Source: Raoultibacter massiliensis
GTDB lineage: Bacteria > Actinomycetota > Coriobacteriia > Coriobacteriales > Eggerthellaceae
Reading direction: 5' to 3'
Assembly (NCBI RefSeq): GCF_900199545.1
Contig: NZ_LT962671.1
Location: 2,201,508-2,265,507, forward strand
DNA length: 64,000 nt
The position numbers and the translations under genes were made by a program. The notes below the pieces were generated by a model that was not told the DNA's origin, ran no database searches, and worked only from the letters and a program-made list of their open reading frames with translations. Below, one piece after another: positions 8,652 to 16,970 of this stretch. How positions within the stretch are numbered: position 1 is the first letter of the stretch; every line of letters starts with the position of its first letter.

Positions 8652-10922
8652 ATGGAGAAAAAGTTTCAAACCATAGAGCATGAAAAACCATGGAGATACG
8701 TTACCGAAGACGGCCTGACCGTCACCCGCGGAAGCGCGTGGTCGGGCCCTGGATGCCATCTCGGGTGCGGCATCCTGCTTTACACCGACGAAAACGGGAA
8801 GCTCGTCAAGATCGAAGGCGATCCCGAAAACCCGTTCAACAAGGGGCGCCTGTGCGTACGCTGCCTCGATGCCATGGAAGCTGTCTACCACAAAGATCGC
8901 CTGACCACACCCATGAAAAGAGATCCGAAAGATAGGGGGAAAGACGTTTGGACTCCCATTACCTGGGATGAGGCGTACGATCTCATCTACGAGAAGTTCA
9001 ATGGATTCCGTGAGAAATACGGTGCCGAAAGCGTTGCCTTTTTCCAGGGAACAGGACGCGACATCGCACCGTGGATCACCCGTTTCGCATGGTCATTCGG
9101 CAGCCCGAACAACGTGTTCGGCATGTCTGGCAACTCCTGCTACGGTCCGCGCGTCGCCGGTGCCATGTGCGTAACGGGATCATTCTGGGTAGGTGACTAT
9201 TCCCAGCAGTTCGTCGACCGCTACGACGATCCCAACTGGAAGGTGCCCGAGGTAATCGTAGTATGGGGCAACAACCCGCTCAAATCGAACTCCGACGGCT
9301 TGTACGGTCATTGGGTCGTCGACTGCATGAAACGCGGGTCGAAGATCATCACCATAGACCCCCAGCGCATTTGGCTCGCAAACAAAGCGGAGGTGCATCT
9401 GCCGATCAGGCCCGGCACCGATGCAGCCATGGCTATGACTATGCTCAACGTCATCATCAACGAAGACCTGTACGACCATGAGTTCGTCGATGCCTGGACG
9501 TACGGCTTCGAAGAGCTCTCCGCCCATGTTCAGGAGTGGACGCCCGAAAAGGCCGAAGAGGTAACCTGGGTGCCCGCCGATAAGATAAGGCAAGCCGCGC
9601 GCATCATCGCCGCAGCAGATGGATGCGTGTTCCAGTGGGGCGTTGCCGTCGACATGCAGAAGAACGCCGTGGCTGCGGGGCATGCCATAACCTGCATTCA
9701 GGCGATCACCGGCAACGTCGACAATCCCGGCGGTATGATTTGCCCCGACTACATACTCATGTACTTCAGCGGCTGGGGTCGCGAGCTGCTCGACCCCGAA
9801 AAGAGAAAGAACCGCATCGGCGATTCCAAATTCCCCATGGTGGCAGATGCCTATTCTAAAGCAGATGCCGACGAAGTGTACAGAGCCATCATGACGGGCA
9901 AGAACGAGAAGGGCGAAGACCACCCCATGAAGGGCGCCTGGATCCAAACCACAAATTTCCTGGTGAATACCGCACCTGACCCCGAGTACCTCATCGAAGC
10001 GTTCCATAAGCTAGAGTTCGTAGCCGCAATCGACCTGTTCATGACGCCGACCATCATGGAATTGGCCGACGTAGTGCTTCCCGCTGCATCGTTCCCCGAG
10101 CGACAGGGCATACGAATCGGCGACGGCGTACAGCGCGCCGAGACGATCAATCGCGCAGTCGACCGCCGCAACGAGGGCATCGATGTACGCAGCGATATGC
10201 AGGTGAACCGCGAGCTGGGCAAGCGGTTCAATCCCGAAGCGTATCCGTGGGACAATGAGGAAGATATGTTCTCGAGCATCTTCGCGGAAACCGGCATGAG
10301 ATTCGAAGAAGTCCGCGAACAAGCGCCCGTCTACCTGCCTTTCGAGTACCATAAGTACAAGACGGGAAAGCTACGCCCCGATGGGCAGGTAGGGTTCAAC
10401 ACCCGTACTGGACGAATCGAACTGTGGTGCACGCTGTACAACGGCTACGGACTCGATCCGCTGCCGGTTTACGAAGAGCCCACCCATAGCCCCTACCGCA
10501 CGCCCGAAGAATACGAGCAGTTTCCTGTCGTATTGACCACCGGATCGCGCAACTGGAGCCTCTTCCACAGCGAACATCGGCAGATTCCACGCATGCGCGC
10601 GTTGCATCCCGATCCTACGGTACTCGTCCCCACCGATATCGCCGAGAAATTCGACCTCGCAGACGGCGAATGGGTCGTTCTGCGCAACCAGTTCGGATCG
10701 TGCAAGCGCAAGGTGGTCATCGATCAGACCATGGCTCCCGGAATCGCCAGCACCGATCATGGCTGGTGGTTCCCCGAAAGCGAAGGGCGCTCCGAAGAAG
10801 ACGGTCTGTTCGGAGCGCTCGAGTACAACTGCAACACCCTGTTCCAGTTCGATCAGGGCAAAGCTGGATTCGGCTGCGATTACAAAAACATGCTGGTCAC
10901 GATCGACAAGGTTGAGGAGTAA
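8652..10922 (+). CDS. Molybdopterin-dependent oxidoreductase, acetylene hydratase/dehydroxylase-like
   Basis: A 756-residue member of the DMSO reductase family, cytoplasmic (no Tat motif). The N-terminal iron-sulfur motif is altered: SGPGCHLGCG has C35 and C39, and C68 and C71 follow in GRLCVRC, but the first Cys of the usual C-x2-C-x3-C is Gly32. Pterin-binding blocks are present (VWGNNPLKSNSDG, ITIDPQRIWLANKA, PIRPGTDAAMAMTM, TGNVDNPGGM, LPAASFPERQGIR) and the C-terminal domain has TTGSRNWSLFHSEHRQI. The GPGCH..CG pattern with a small ferredoxin encoded next door resembles the clade with acetylene hydratase, pyrogallol transhydroxylase and gut catechol dehydroxylases; that is family knowledge, and the substrate here is not known. 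The ferredoxin gene starts 3 bases after the stop. Confidence 0.93.
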   Translation: MEKKFQTIEHEKPWRYVTEDGLTVTRGSAWSGPGCHLGCGILLYTDENGKLVKIEGDPENPFNKGRLCVRCLDAMEAVYHKDRLTTPMKRDPKDRGKDVWTPITWDEAYDLIYEKFNGFREKYGAESVAFFQGTGRDIAPWITRFAWSFGSPNNVFGMSGNSCYGPRVAGAMCVTGSFWVGDYSQQFVDRYDDPNWKVPEVIVVWGNNPLKSNSDGLYGHWVVDCMKRGSKIITIDPQRIWLANKAEVHLPIRPGTDAAMAMTMLNVIINEDLYDHEFVDAWTYGFEELSAHVQEWTPEKAEEVTWVPADKIRQAARIIAAADGCVFQWGVAVDMQKNAVAAGHAITCIQAITGNVDNPGGMICPDYILMYFSGWGRELLDPEKRKNRIGDSKFPMVADAYSKADADEVYRAIMTGKNEKGEDHPMKGAWIQTTNFLVNTAPDPEYLIEAFHKLEFVAAIDLFMTPTIMELADVVLPAASFPERQGIRIGDGVQRAETINRAVDRRNEGIDVRSDMQVNRELGKRFNPEAYPWDNEEDMFSSIFAETGMRFEEVREQAPVYLPFEYHKYKTGKLRPDGQVGFNTRTGRIELWCTLYNGYGLDPLPVYEEPTHSPYRTPEEYEQFPVVLTTGSRNWSLFHSEHRQIPRMRALHPDPTVLVPTDIAEKFDLADGEWVVLRNQFGSCKRKVVIDQTMAPGIASTDHGWWFPESEGRSEEDGLFGALEYNCNTLFQFDQGKAGFGCDYKNMLVTIDKVEE

Positions 10923-10925
10923 GCA

Positions 10926-11270
10926 ATGGTACAGGGAATTTTGATCGATTACGAGTTCTGCACGGGATGCCACACCTGCGAAATCGCATGCGCCGTATCC
11001 CATGACCTGCCCAATAACCGAGCAGGCGTCGTAGTCCACCACGAGGGAGCCTGGGAAATAACCGAGGATGTATGGCAAGACACCTACCTTCCGGTATTCA
11101 CCGACGTATGCGACCTGTGCGAAAAGGGCACGGCTGCACACGACGGCGCGCCCATGTGCGTACACCACTGTCAAGCAAACGTCTTGAAGATCGGCAATGT
11201 CGAAGAGCTGGCAAAAGACCTTGCAGCAAAACCGAAACAGGTTCTGTACGCCCTCAAGACGAAGGAATAG
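10926..11270 (+). CDS. Small 4Fe-4S ferredoxin subunit
   Basis: A 114-residue electron-transfer protein with eight cysteines in two sets: C12-x2-C15-x2-C18-x3-C22 (FCTGCHTCEIAC) and C62-x2-C65 with C78-x3-C82 (CDLC, CVHHC). This fits two [4Fe-4S] clusters, fewer than the four of the usual DmsB-type subunit. The gene follows the Moco gene with a 3-base gap and GAGGAG as ribosome site, so the two products should be made together and pass electrons between the enzyme and a cellular donor. A similar protein accompanies the Moco enzyme at 48246-50519. Confidence 0.92.
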   Translation: MVQGILIDYEFCTGCHTCEIACAVSHDLPNNRAGVVVHHEGAWEITEDVWQDTYLPVFTDVCDLCEKGTAAHDGAPMCVHHCQANVLKIGNVEELAKDLAAKPKQVLYALKTKE

Positions 11271-11325
11271 AGTCTTGGGTTTCCCAATCGATGCATCCGG
11301 CTTCTTTTGAACGAAAGGATTTCCC

Positions 11326-11541
11326 ATGTGTTTCAGACCCGCATCCTTAAGCGCAGACAAAACTTGTCCGCTATGCGGAGCCGTTGCGAACGCAACCGAC
11401 GTAGTTTGCTCGCAATGCGGAACCGCGCTGCCTACCGAACCCGCAATGCCAGGGGCACCAGGCGCGCCTAACGCTCCCGGTGCCCCTGGGGCACCCAAAG
11501 CACCTGGGGCGCCCAGGGCACCCAAAGCTCCCGGAGCATAA
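11326..11541 (+). CDS. Small double zinc-ribbon protein with APG repeats
   Basis: A 71-residue protein starting MCFRPA with knuckles CPLCGAV and CSQCGTALP, then a tail of Gly-Ala-Pro triplets varied with Asn, Lys or Arg (PGAPGAPNAPGAPGAP). Start is supported by GAAAGGA. It is the closest relative of the protein at 2599-2817: same first four residues, same knuckle spacing type, same tail. Both directly precede a DASS gene. The basic residues among the triplets could let the tail touch membranes or an acidic partner; this is speculation. Confidence 0.87.
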   Translation: MCFRPASLSADKTCPLCGAVANATDVVCSQCGTALPTEPAMPGAPGAPNAPGAPGAPKAPGAPRAPKAPGA

Positions 11542-11574
11542 GGAGCAACCGGCAGACGCATCTCTTTCTGAAGC

Positions 11575-11614
11575 GTCCCAGGGGACTTCCCGTACAGAGG
11601 AAGCCCCCTGGGAC
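11575..11614 (+). terminator. Strong hairpin between zinc-ribbon and DASS genes
   Basis: A 16-base stem with one mismatch (GTCCCAGGGGACTTCC against its partner at 11599-11614) and an 8-base loop. No T-run follows. It may dampen or stabilise transcript into the DASS gene, whose ribosome site lies about 20 bases downstream. Confidence 0.6.
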
Positions 11615-11645
11615 GAAATAACCGAGTAGGTTAAGGGGGTAGTGC

Positions 11646-13058
11646 ATGAGTGGGGTCACAATGCATGCAAAGCAGGTGTTCGGTTTCGTCGCTATGTTCG
11701 TTTGCGTCGTTGCGGGAGCGATGATTCCTGGCAGCGACATGCTCAGCCACGAAGGCATCTTGGCTCTGGCAATCCTAGCCGGCGCGATATTCATGTGGTT
11801 TTGCGGCAGCATGTCTACAGGCATGACGGGGGTTCTCGCCTGTTTTCTACTGTTGGTTTTAGGGGTCGTTCCCTCGTTCGGCGATGCGTTCTCGGGTTTT
11901 ATCACCACGACGACATGGTTCGTCCTCGGCGTTTTCTGCATGACGCTTCTTATGCAGAAAAGCACCTTGGGCCTGAGGTTGACCAAACGATTCATCGCCT
12001 TGGCAAAAGGGAATTCGAAGAAGCTCGTCTTGATGCTTATGGTAGCCGCTGCAGCCATCTCGTCATTCATGACCGACACCGGCGCAGTTGCCCTGATGAT
12101 GAGCTTCGCGCTCCCGCTGCTCGACACCCTAGGCGCAAAGAAGGGGTCGTCGAATCTGGGGCGATGCCTTTTGCTGGGCGTTTCATTCGGGGCGCTTTTC
12201 GGCGGATTCACCACGCCCATCGGACACAGCCTGAATGTGCTGGCGGCAGGTATATACACCCAAGCAACGGGGCTGCAAATCAATTTCTTGTCTTGGATGA
12301 GTTACGGCGTACCTATCTGCGCTGCGATTCTTCCCATCGCTTGGCTCGCCCTGATAAAAGCATTTCCTCCCGAACCCATCACAGAGGAAGCGGTCCAGAA
12401 GGTACTGGGTTCCAAATTCGAAACGGGACCGATGGACGCACTCGACAAGAAGTGCCTCGCTTTGCTCGTCATCTTGCCGACCCTGTGGATTCTTGGCAAC
12501 TGGATACCGCTGTTCAACGCGACTACCGTCGCCCTCGCTGGCATGCTGCTTTTGTTCTTCCCGGGAATCAACATCGTCACCTGGTCAGAGTTTGAACGGG
12601 CAACCTCATGGAATCTGTTCATGTTCTTCGGCGGCGTATTGAGCATCGGGGCAGCCATCGCATCGACAGGCGCTGCCGACTTCATCGCAACGCTGTTTCT
12701 GCAATCGGGGATCACTGCCATGCCCGTGTTCGCCGCACTGCTCATCATCGGGGCGTTCCTCTATCTGCTGCACACCTTCTGCCCGACATCGCCTTCATGG
12801 GTGGCGATCTTCCTACCTCCCATGATAACCTACGCAACCGTGGTAGGAATACCGCCGTTCCTTCCTACCTTCCTGATCGTATGTCTGATCGCAGGAAGTT
12901 ACCTGGTACCGCTTTGCCCGGCGCTGAACATGACGTTCGATACCGGATGGTATAAGTTTTCGGATACCGCCAAAGCAGGCTGGATCACCTCCATTGCATT
13001 CGTTGCTATCGCAGTGGCTTGGTCGTATGCGATGGGAGGAATTTTCGGAATCTACTAA
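11646..13058 (+). CDS. DASS/SLC13-family anion transporter
   Basis: A 470-residue sodium:anion symporter-like membrane protein, paralogue of the one at 1094-2518. The two share blocks such as GGFTTPIGHSLNVLA, WILGNWIP and TTWFVLGVFCMT over their whole length. The second-half repeat TSWNLFMFFGGVLSIGAAI and HTFCPTSPSWVAIFLPP near the end are typical. AAGGGGGT lies 5 bases before the ATG. It ends cluster 2 and probably carries the organic anion used or produced by the Moco enzyme. Its stop is separated from the convergent LuxR gene by a terminator. Confidence 0.93.
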   Translation: MSGVTMHAKQVFGFVAMFVCVVAGAMIPGSDMLSHEGILALAILAGAIFMWFCGSMSTGMTGVLACFLLLVLGVVPSFGDAFSGFITTTTWFVLGVFCMTLLMQKSTLGLRLTKRFIALAKGNSKKLVLMLMVAAAAISSFMTDTGAVALMMSFALPLLDTLGAKKGSSNLGRCLLLGVSFGALFGGFTTPIGHSLNVLAAGIYTQATGLQINFLSWMSYGVPICAAILPIAWLALIKAFPPEPITEEAVQKVLGSKFETGPMDALDKKCLALLVILPTLWILGNWIPLFNATTVALAGMLLLFFPGINIVTWSEFERATSWNLFMFFGGVLSIGAAIASTGAADFIATLFLQSGITAMPVFAALLIIGAFLYLLHTFCPTSPSWVAIFLPPMITYATVVGIPPFLPTFLIVCLIAGSYLVPLCPALNMTFDTGWYKFSDTAKAGWITSIAFVAIAVAWSYAMGGIFGIY

Positions 13059-13087
13059 CGGCGCCCGTCCCACGCCTTCAAAATCTG

Positions 13088-13124
13088 CTCGCGCAGACGA
13101 CAAAGCCCTCGCCGTCTGTGCGAG
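13088..13124. terminator. Terminator between convergent DASS and LuxR genes
   Basis: Stem CTCGCGCAGACG (13088-13099) with 13113-13124, one G-T pair, 13-base loop, followed on the plus strand by CCGTTTT. It fits a terminator for the DASS gene and may also act on the opposite strand. Confidence 0.65.
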
Positions 13125-13129
13125 CCGTT

Positions 13130-14572
13130 TTACGCCGAAAGCAAATTACGCAGCTCTTCGCGGCTGTGCACGCCGAGCTTCTGGTAGATGCGGCGCGTAT
13201 GCGATTTGAGCGTTCCATTCGCTATGCAGAGCTCCCGCTCGATCACCGCCGAGTTCTTCCCGACTGCGATCATCTCGAGCACTTCGGCCTCGCGCGGGCT
13301 CAGCCCGAACGTCTCGGCAATCTCGCGGCAGCGCGCAAGCAGCTTCGCCCGCGCATCCTCTTCGGCAATATCGCCCGCACCGAAGAATGCCGCACCCCAC
13401 GAACCGAAACCGCCCTTCTCCGAAAAGAGCGCAACCGTTGCGATCACCACGAGAATCGTAAGCACCGCCGTGACCGCCGTCGAATCGACGGCAACCATCG
13501 CACGCTCCCCCATGAACATACGCGAAACCATATGGCCTGCAGGGATGGCGATTAACGTAACGTTTTGTATGCCGCAGAGCACAAGCACCGAAACCCCGTA
13601 GGTATGAGACAGGTCGCACAAAAGGATGGTCAGCACCAAAAACATAAGCGAATAACCGGCGGCGATGAAAAACCCCGCCACAGAATTCGTTCCCGAAAAA
13701 GAGAGAAACGTCATCACAAGCCCGCACATCATGAGCACGAACGGCGTGCGATACAAAAGCGTGAAGTCGAACCGTTTCGACACGAGCCGCGCGATGACGA
13801 GAACGATGAGCGATACGGCTATGGTCCCCAGCAAGAACAGCTCGCCAGAAGGCATGCTCGATTCGCTCTTCGCGCCGTACACGAACTGGTAGATGCCCAA
13901 AACTACGAGCAGGCGCCAGGGAAAATGGAGCTTGCCCCACGTATTTTTCGGCAGATCGGCTTTCGGAACGAGACTGAACGAGGCCCGCAGCGTCACCTGC
14001 GACAGCACAGGAAGCAGCGCAAGCACGATCGCCAGCCTCACGAGATCAAGGTCGAGCAGCACCCATGCGATGAAACTGCCCAGCAGAAACGCGCCCGCGA
14101 TGTAGAGAACGACCCGCAGCGGCTCGAAGCAGCTATGAAGCTCGGCCCATAAAAGGATCGAGAGTGCCGAGCCGACGCCTCCCCCGACGACGGCGAGCAG
14201 GCCCAGAGGCACAGCGGCTTGCGGGAAGATGCTCGCCGCCATGAAAGCAAGACCCGAGACGATCATCGAAACCGTGCAGGTCGTCGCCGCATGGCGCTTG
14301 CTGTACAACGGCGCGAACTTCCGAGCGAACAGCGCAAAGGGAATGAACGCAATCACCATGGCCGCAGTGAACAGGTCCTCGCCAACCCAGGCATCGTAGG
14401 GGAACAGAAACGTCGAGCGATAGGTGACGATCTCCAGCCACGCGCGGGCAAACGCGAATCCGAAAAAGCAAAACGACCATGCGCCGAAGCCGAGCCGAGG
14501 GCCATCGGCCGAAGCGGATTCGCCTGCGCCCGAGCGCCCAGCACCCAAGTTATATGTGCCCCCTTCGATCAT
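13130..14572 (-). CDS. Membrane-bound LuxR-family regulator
   Basis: A 480-residue protein with about twelve hydrophobic segments and a C-terminal LuxR/GerE DNA-binding domain (GLSPREAEVLEMIAVGKN, then ELCIANGTLKSHTRRIYQKL). Such membrane-tethered LuxR proteins are abundant in Eggerthellaceae, usually beside inducible reductase genes; ligand and mechanism are not established. It is divergent from the Tat flavoprotein gene at 14772 and convergent with the DASS gene. The start is the ATG giving MIEGGTYNLG; a perfect TATAAT ends 6 bases before it, which leaves no room for a ribosome site and suggests a leaderless message. Regulation of the divergent flavoprotein is the likely role. Confidence 0.92.
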   Translation of the reverse strand: MIEGGTYNLGAGRSGAGESASADGPRLGFGAWSFCFFGFAFARAWLEIVTYRSTFLFPYDAWVGEDLFTAAMVIAFIPFALFARKFAPLYSKRHAATTCTVSMIVSGLAFMAASIFPQAAVPLGLLAVVGGGVGSALSILLWAELHSCFEPLRVVLYIAGAFLLGSFIAWVLLDLDLVRLAIVLALLPVLSQVTLRASFSLVPKADLPKNTWGKLHFPWRLLVVLGIYQFVYGAKSESSMPSGELFLLGTIAVSLIVLVIARLVSKRFDFTLLYRTPFVLMMCGLVMTFLSFSGTNSVAGFFIAAGYSLMFLVLTILLCDLSHTYGVSVLVLCGIQNVTLIAIPAGHMVSRMFMGERAMVAVDSTAVTAVLTILVVIATVALFSEKGGFGSWGAAFFGAGDIAEEDARAKLLARCREIAETFGLSPREAEVLEMIAVGKNSAVIERELCIANGTLKSHTRRIYQKLGVHSREELRNLLSA

Positions 14573-14602
14573 CGGCTCATTATAGCAACTGAACCGCTCG
14601 GC

Positions 14603-14679
14603 GAGACACCTTTGTCTCAACTCAGCGAATAGAGCTTTGACCAGCGAAAGCGCACTCGGGTTACAAATCGGGTTACAAA
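14603..14679. promoter_or_regulatory. Operator candidates between LuxR and flavoprotein genes
   Basis: Two motifs stand out: a dyad GAGACA-CCTT-TGTCTC (14603-14618) and an exact tandem repeat of TCGGGTTACAAA (14656-14667 and 14668-14679) followed by GTTACCCCG, which makes an extra inverted half-site. They lie where the divergent LuxR would be expected to bind upstream of the flavoprotein gene. Confidence 0.55.
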
Positions 14680-14771
14680 GTTACCCCGTAATTTGAGCCT
14701 GAGGGAGATTCGCAAATGCTGCCAGCGCGGCATACTCGGCAGCATCCGAGACCACGAGGGAAAGGATCGAA

Positions 14772-16733
14772 ATGAGGATGAACGAGAAAACCACCAACAC
14801 GAAAGCATCGAGGCCGCACGGCATCACGCGACGCGGATTCGTTGCAGGCGCGGCTATCGCAGGCGTGAACATCGCTCTGTTCGGGCTGTCGGGCTGCGCG
14901 CCGAGTGCATCCGCAGGCGGCGAAAACGGGACGTTCAAGGCGGGTACGTACACGGGCGTCGGCCAAGGCAAGTTCGCGCCCATCACCGTAGAGACGACTT
15001 TCACCGAAACGAGCATCGAAAGCGTCACCGTCGTCGACCACGAAGAAACCAAGTACATATCGGACACCGCGCTCGAAACCATCCCGGCCGCCATCGTCGA
15101 ACATCAGTCGCTTGGCATCGACGCTATCGCCGGAGCCACACTGACGAGCACCGCGATCATCGCGGCATGCGAAGACTGCGTCAAGCAGGCGGGCGGCAGC
15201 GCAAGCAAGCTGAAATCGAACTACGAGGCCCCCGCACCCTCCACCGAGGTAGTCGAGCTCGAGGCCGACATCGTCATCGTCGGCGCGGGTGCCAGCGGAA
15301 CAGTTGCTGCCGTAAACGCGGCACGGCTAGGCGCGAAGAAGGTCATCGTTCTCGAAAAAAGCTGCAATGTCGGCGGCAACGCGCTCGTCAGCGGCGGATA
15401 CCTCGAATACGTGCACGCCCCCGAAGATCTCCGCGAGGAAATGACCGCCAACTACACCGCCGAGCTCGAATCGAACGTTGCCGCTGCAGCCGAAATCATG
15501 CCCGCAGCCGATCTTGAAAAACTCAAAGCCGACATCGAAGCATGGAAGGCATCCGGCTCGACCAAGGTATTCGACTCGGTCGAACTTCATGCTCTCCAGT
15601 ACGCCATCCAAGGCGAAGGAGCCTACGCCGACATGTTGATTTCCGGCCAGCACATCGCCGAGCTCGACGATTGGCTCGCAGAAAGCGGGTTCCAGTTCAA
15701 GCCGCTCGTCGGCATCGTCGGTTACTCGTGGCCCCGCTGGACATCATCGGTCAACGGCACTTGCGGCCAGGGCTATTTCGAGTTCTACACCTCCATGATC
15801 GAAGAGAACGACTACCCCGTCGAGATCTACCTCAACACGCCCGCCCAAGAGCTGATTTCGGAAAACGGCGCAATCACCGGCGTTGTCGCCCAGGGAGCGG
15901 ACGGCACCACCTATCGCGTTACCGGAGAGAAAGGCGTCATCCTCGCCACCGGCGGATTCTCGGGCAGCCCCGAGATGCTGCGCGAGTACAACACGCGCTG
16001 GGATTGGGATCCTAAGCAAATCATCCCCACCACCAACGCGTTCGGCCATACCGGAGACGGTATCAAGATGGCGCTCGCCGTCGGCGGCACAACGGCTGCC
16101 ATGGACACGCAGATGCCCTTCCCCTTCGCGGATTGCAAGAACTCGACCGACGAGACGACCGTCGGCGACGATATCGACTGCCCGATCATCAACAAGGAAG
16201 GCAAGCGATTCATGAACGAGGTGCTCGACCGCTTCACGATGACCGAGCACATCATGGCCCAACCCGATCAGATGATGTTCATGATCAGCGACAAAGACAC
16301 TTGCTGGATCGACGGCGAGGTCAACCGCTACGGACGCAACGTCGAGAACCTTATCAACCAGGGCCAGCTTTATCGCGCCGACACGCTTGAGGAACTCGCG
16401 GGGCTCATGGGCGTCGACGCGCAAACGTTCACCGAAGAGATCGAGCGCTACAACGAGTACGCCCGCACAGGCGAAGACCTCGATTTCGGGCGCACGAACT
16501 TCACCGAGCACAGCCCCATCGAGAACCCGCCGTTCTACGCATCGCCGCGCACCTGGGCCATGCACATCACAGTGGGCGGCCTGCTCGTCGATTCGACCAC
16601 CGACTACACGGTGCTCGACGAAGCCGGCAACCGCATCGAAGGCCTCCACGCCATCGGCGAGACCACCCTCGGAAGCTGCGGCATCGGCGTGCAGGGCGAA
16701 GGGTACGCCATCGCCCAGGCCCTGTTCGGCTAA
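14772..16733 (+). CDS. Tat-exported FMN/FAD reductase, fumarate reductase/UrdA-like
   Basis: A 653-residue exported flavoprotein. It has a Tat signal (TRRGFVAG) that ends in a lipobox-like LSGC, an FMN-binding domain with the flavinylation motif DAIAGATLTS at residues 117-126 (the Thr or Ser is normally loaded by ApbE), then an FAD_binding_2 domain with GAGASG at 171-176. Near the C-terminus WAMHITVGGLLVD keeps the His of the family, but the usual Arg-containing NRLGGN block is replaced by GIGVQGEGY, so true fumarate reductase activity is doubtful; the enzyme may reduce another unsaturated acid, as urocanate reductase does. No haem motif is present, so electrons come from outside. Divergent LuxR at 13130 is the likely regulator. 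Confidence 0.9.
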   Translation: MRMNEKTTNTKASRPHGITRRGFVAGAAIAGVNIALFGLSGCAPSASAGGENGTFKAGTYTGVGQGKFAPITVETTFTETSIESVTVVDHEETKYISDTALETIPAAIVEHQSLGIDAIAGATLTSTAIIAACEDCVKQAGGSASKLKSNYEAPAPSTEVVELEADIVIVGAGASGTVAAVNAARLGAKKVIVLEKSCNVGGNALVSGGYLEYVHAPEDLREEMTANYTAELESNVAAAAEIMPAADLEKLKADIEAWKASGSTKVFDSVELHALQYAIQGEGAYADMLISGQHIAELDDWLAESGFQFKPLVGIVGYSWPRWTSSVNGTCGQGYFEFYTSMIEENDYPVEIYLNTPAQELISENGAITGVVAQGADGTTYRVTGEKGVILATGGFSGSPEMLREYNTRWDWDPKQIIPTTNAFGHTGDGIKMALAVGGTTAAMDTQMPFPFADCKNSTDETTVGDDIDCPIINKEGKRFMNEVLDRFTMTEHIMAQPDQMMFMISDKDTCWIDGEVNRYGRNVENLINQGQLYRADTLEELAGLMGVDAQTFTEEIERYNEYARTGEDLDFGRTNFTEHSPIENPPFYASPRTWAMHITVGGLLVDSTTDYTVLDEAGNRIEGLHAIGETTLGSCGIGVQGEGYAIAQALFG

Positions 16734-16740
16734 ACCGCAC

Positions 16741-16778
16741 ATCCGGTTTCGGGGCGGGGCTGCACTCCGAAACCGGAT
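16741..16778 (+). terminator. Hairpin after flavoprotein gene
   Basis: Exact 12-base stem ATCCGGTTTCGG / CCGAAACCGGAT with 14-base loop, 8 bases after the stop codon. No clear T-run, but position fits a terminator. A further hairpin (16818-16854, 10-base arms GCTGGGCAGG) follows in the same gap. Confidence 0.55.
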
Positions 16779-16970
16779 CCCTGGAGCGCGTCCCCGCCCG
16801 ACGCAAACTCCCAAGCCGCTGGGCAGGCCAGCTCCGCGCCGTCACCTGCCCAGCAGCTCAATGCCGGTCACGGCTCCATCCAGCGGCCCGAGACCGATCC
16901 TCGATCCGCCGATACTGCAGCAGCGGGGGCAACGCTAACAAGCCATCACAGAAAAAGGGAAGGCCTTAAT

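Noticed and set aside
8652..10922. Naming the Moco enzyme as a specific catechol dehydroxylase
   Set aside because: Layout and Cys pattern are suggestive only; substrate specificity in this family is narrow and cannot be assigned by eye.
11460..11541. Regular repeats considered as a CRISPR-like array
   Set aside because: Nine-base units inside a coding frame with no spacers; low-complexity protein tail.
14772..16733. Naming the 14772 flavoprotein as fumarate reductase or urocanate reductase
   Set aside because: Domain order fits both, but the fumarate-type Arg block is missing and urocanate specificity cannot be read from sequence; kept generic.
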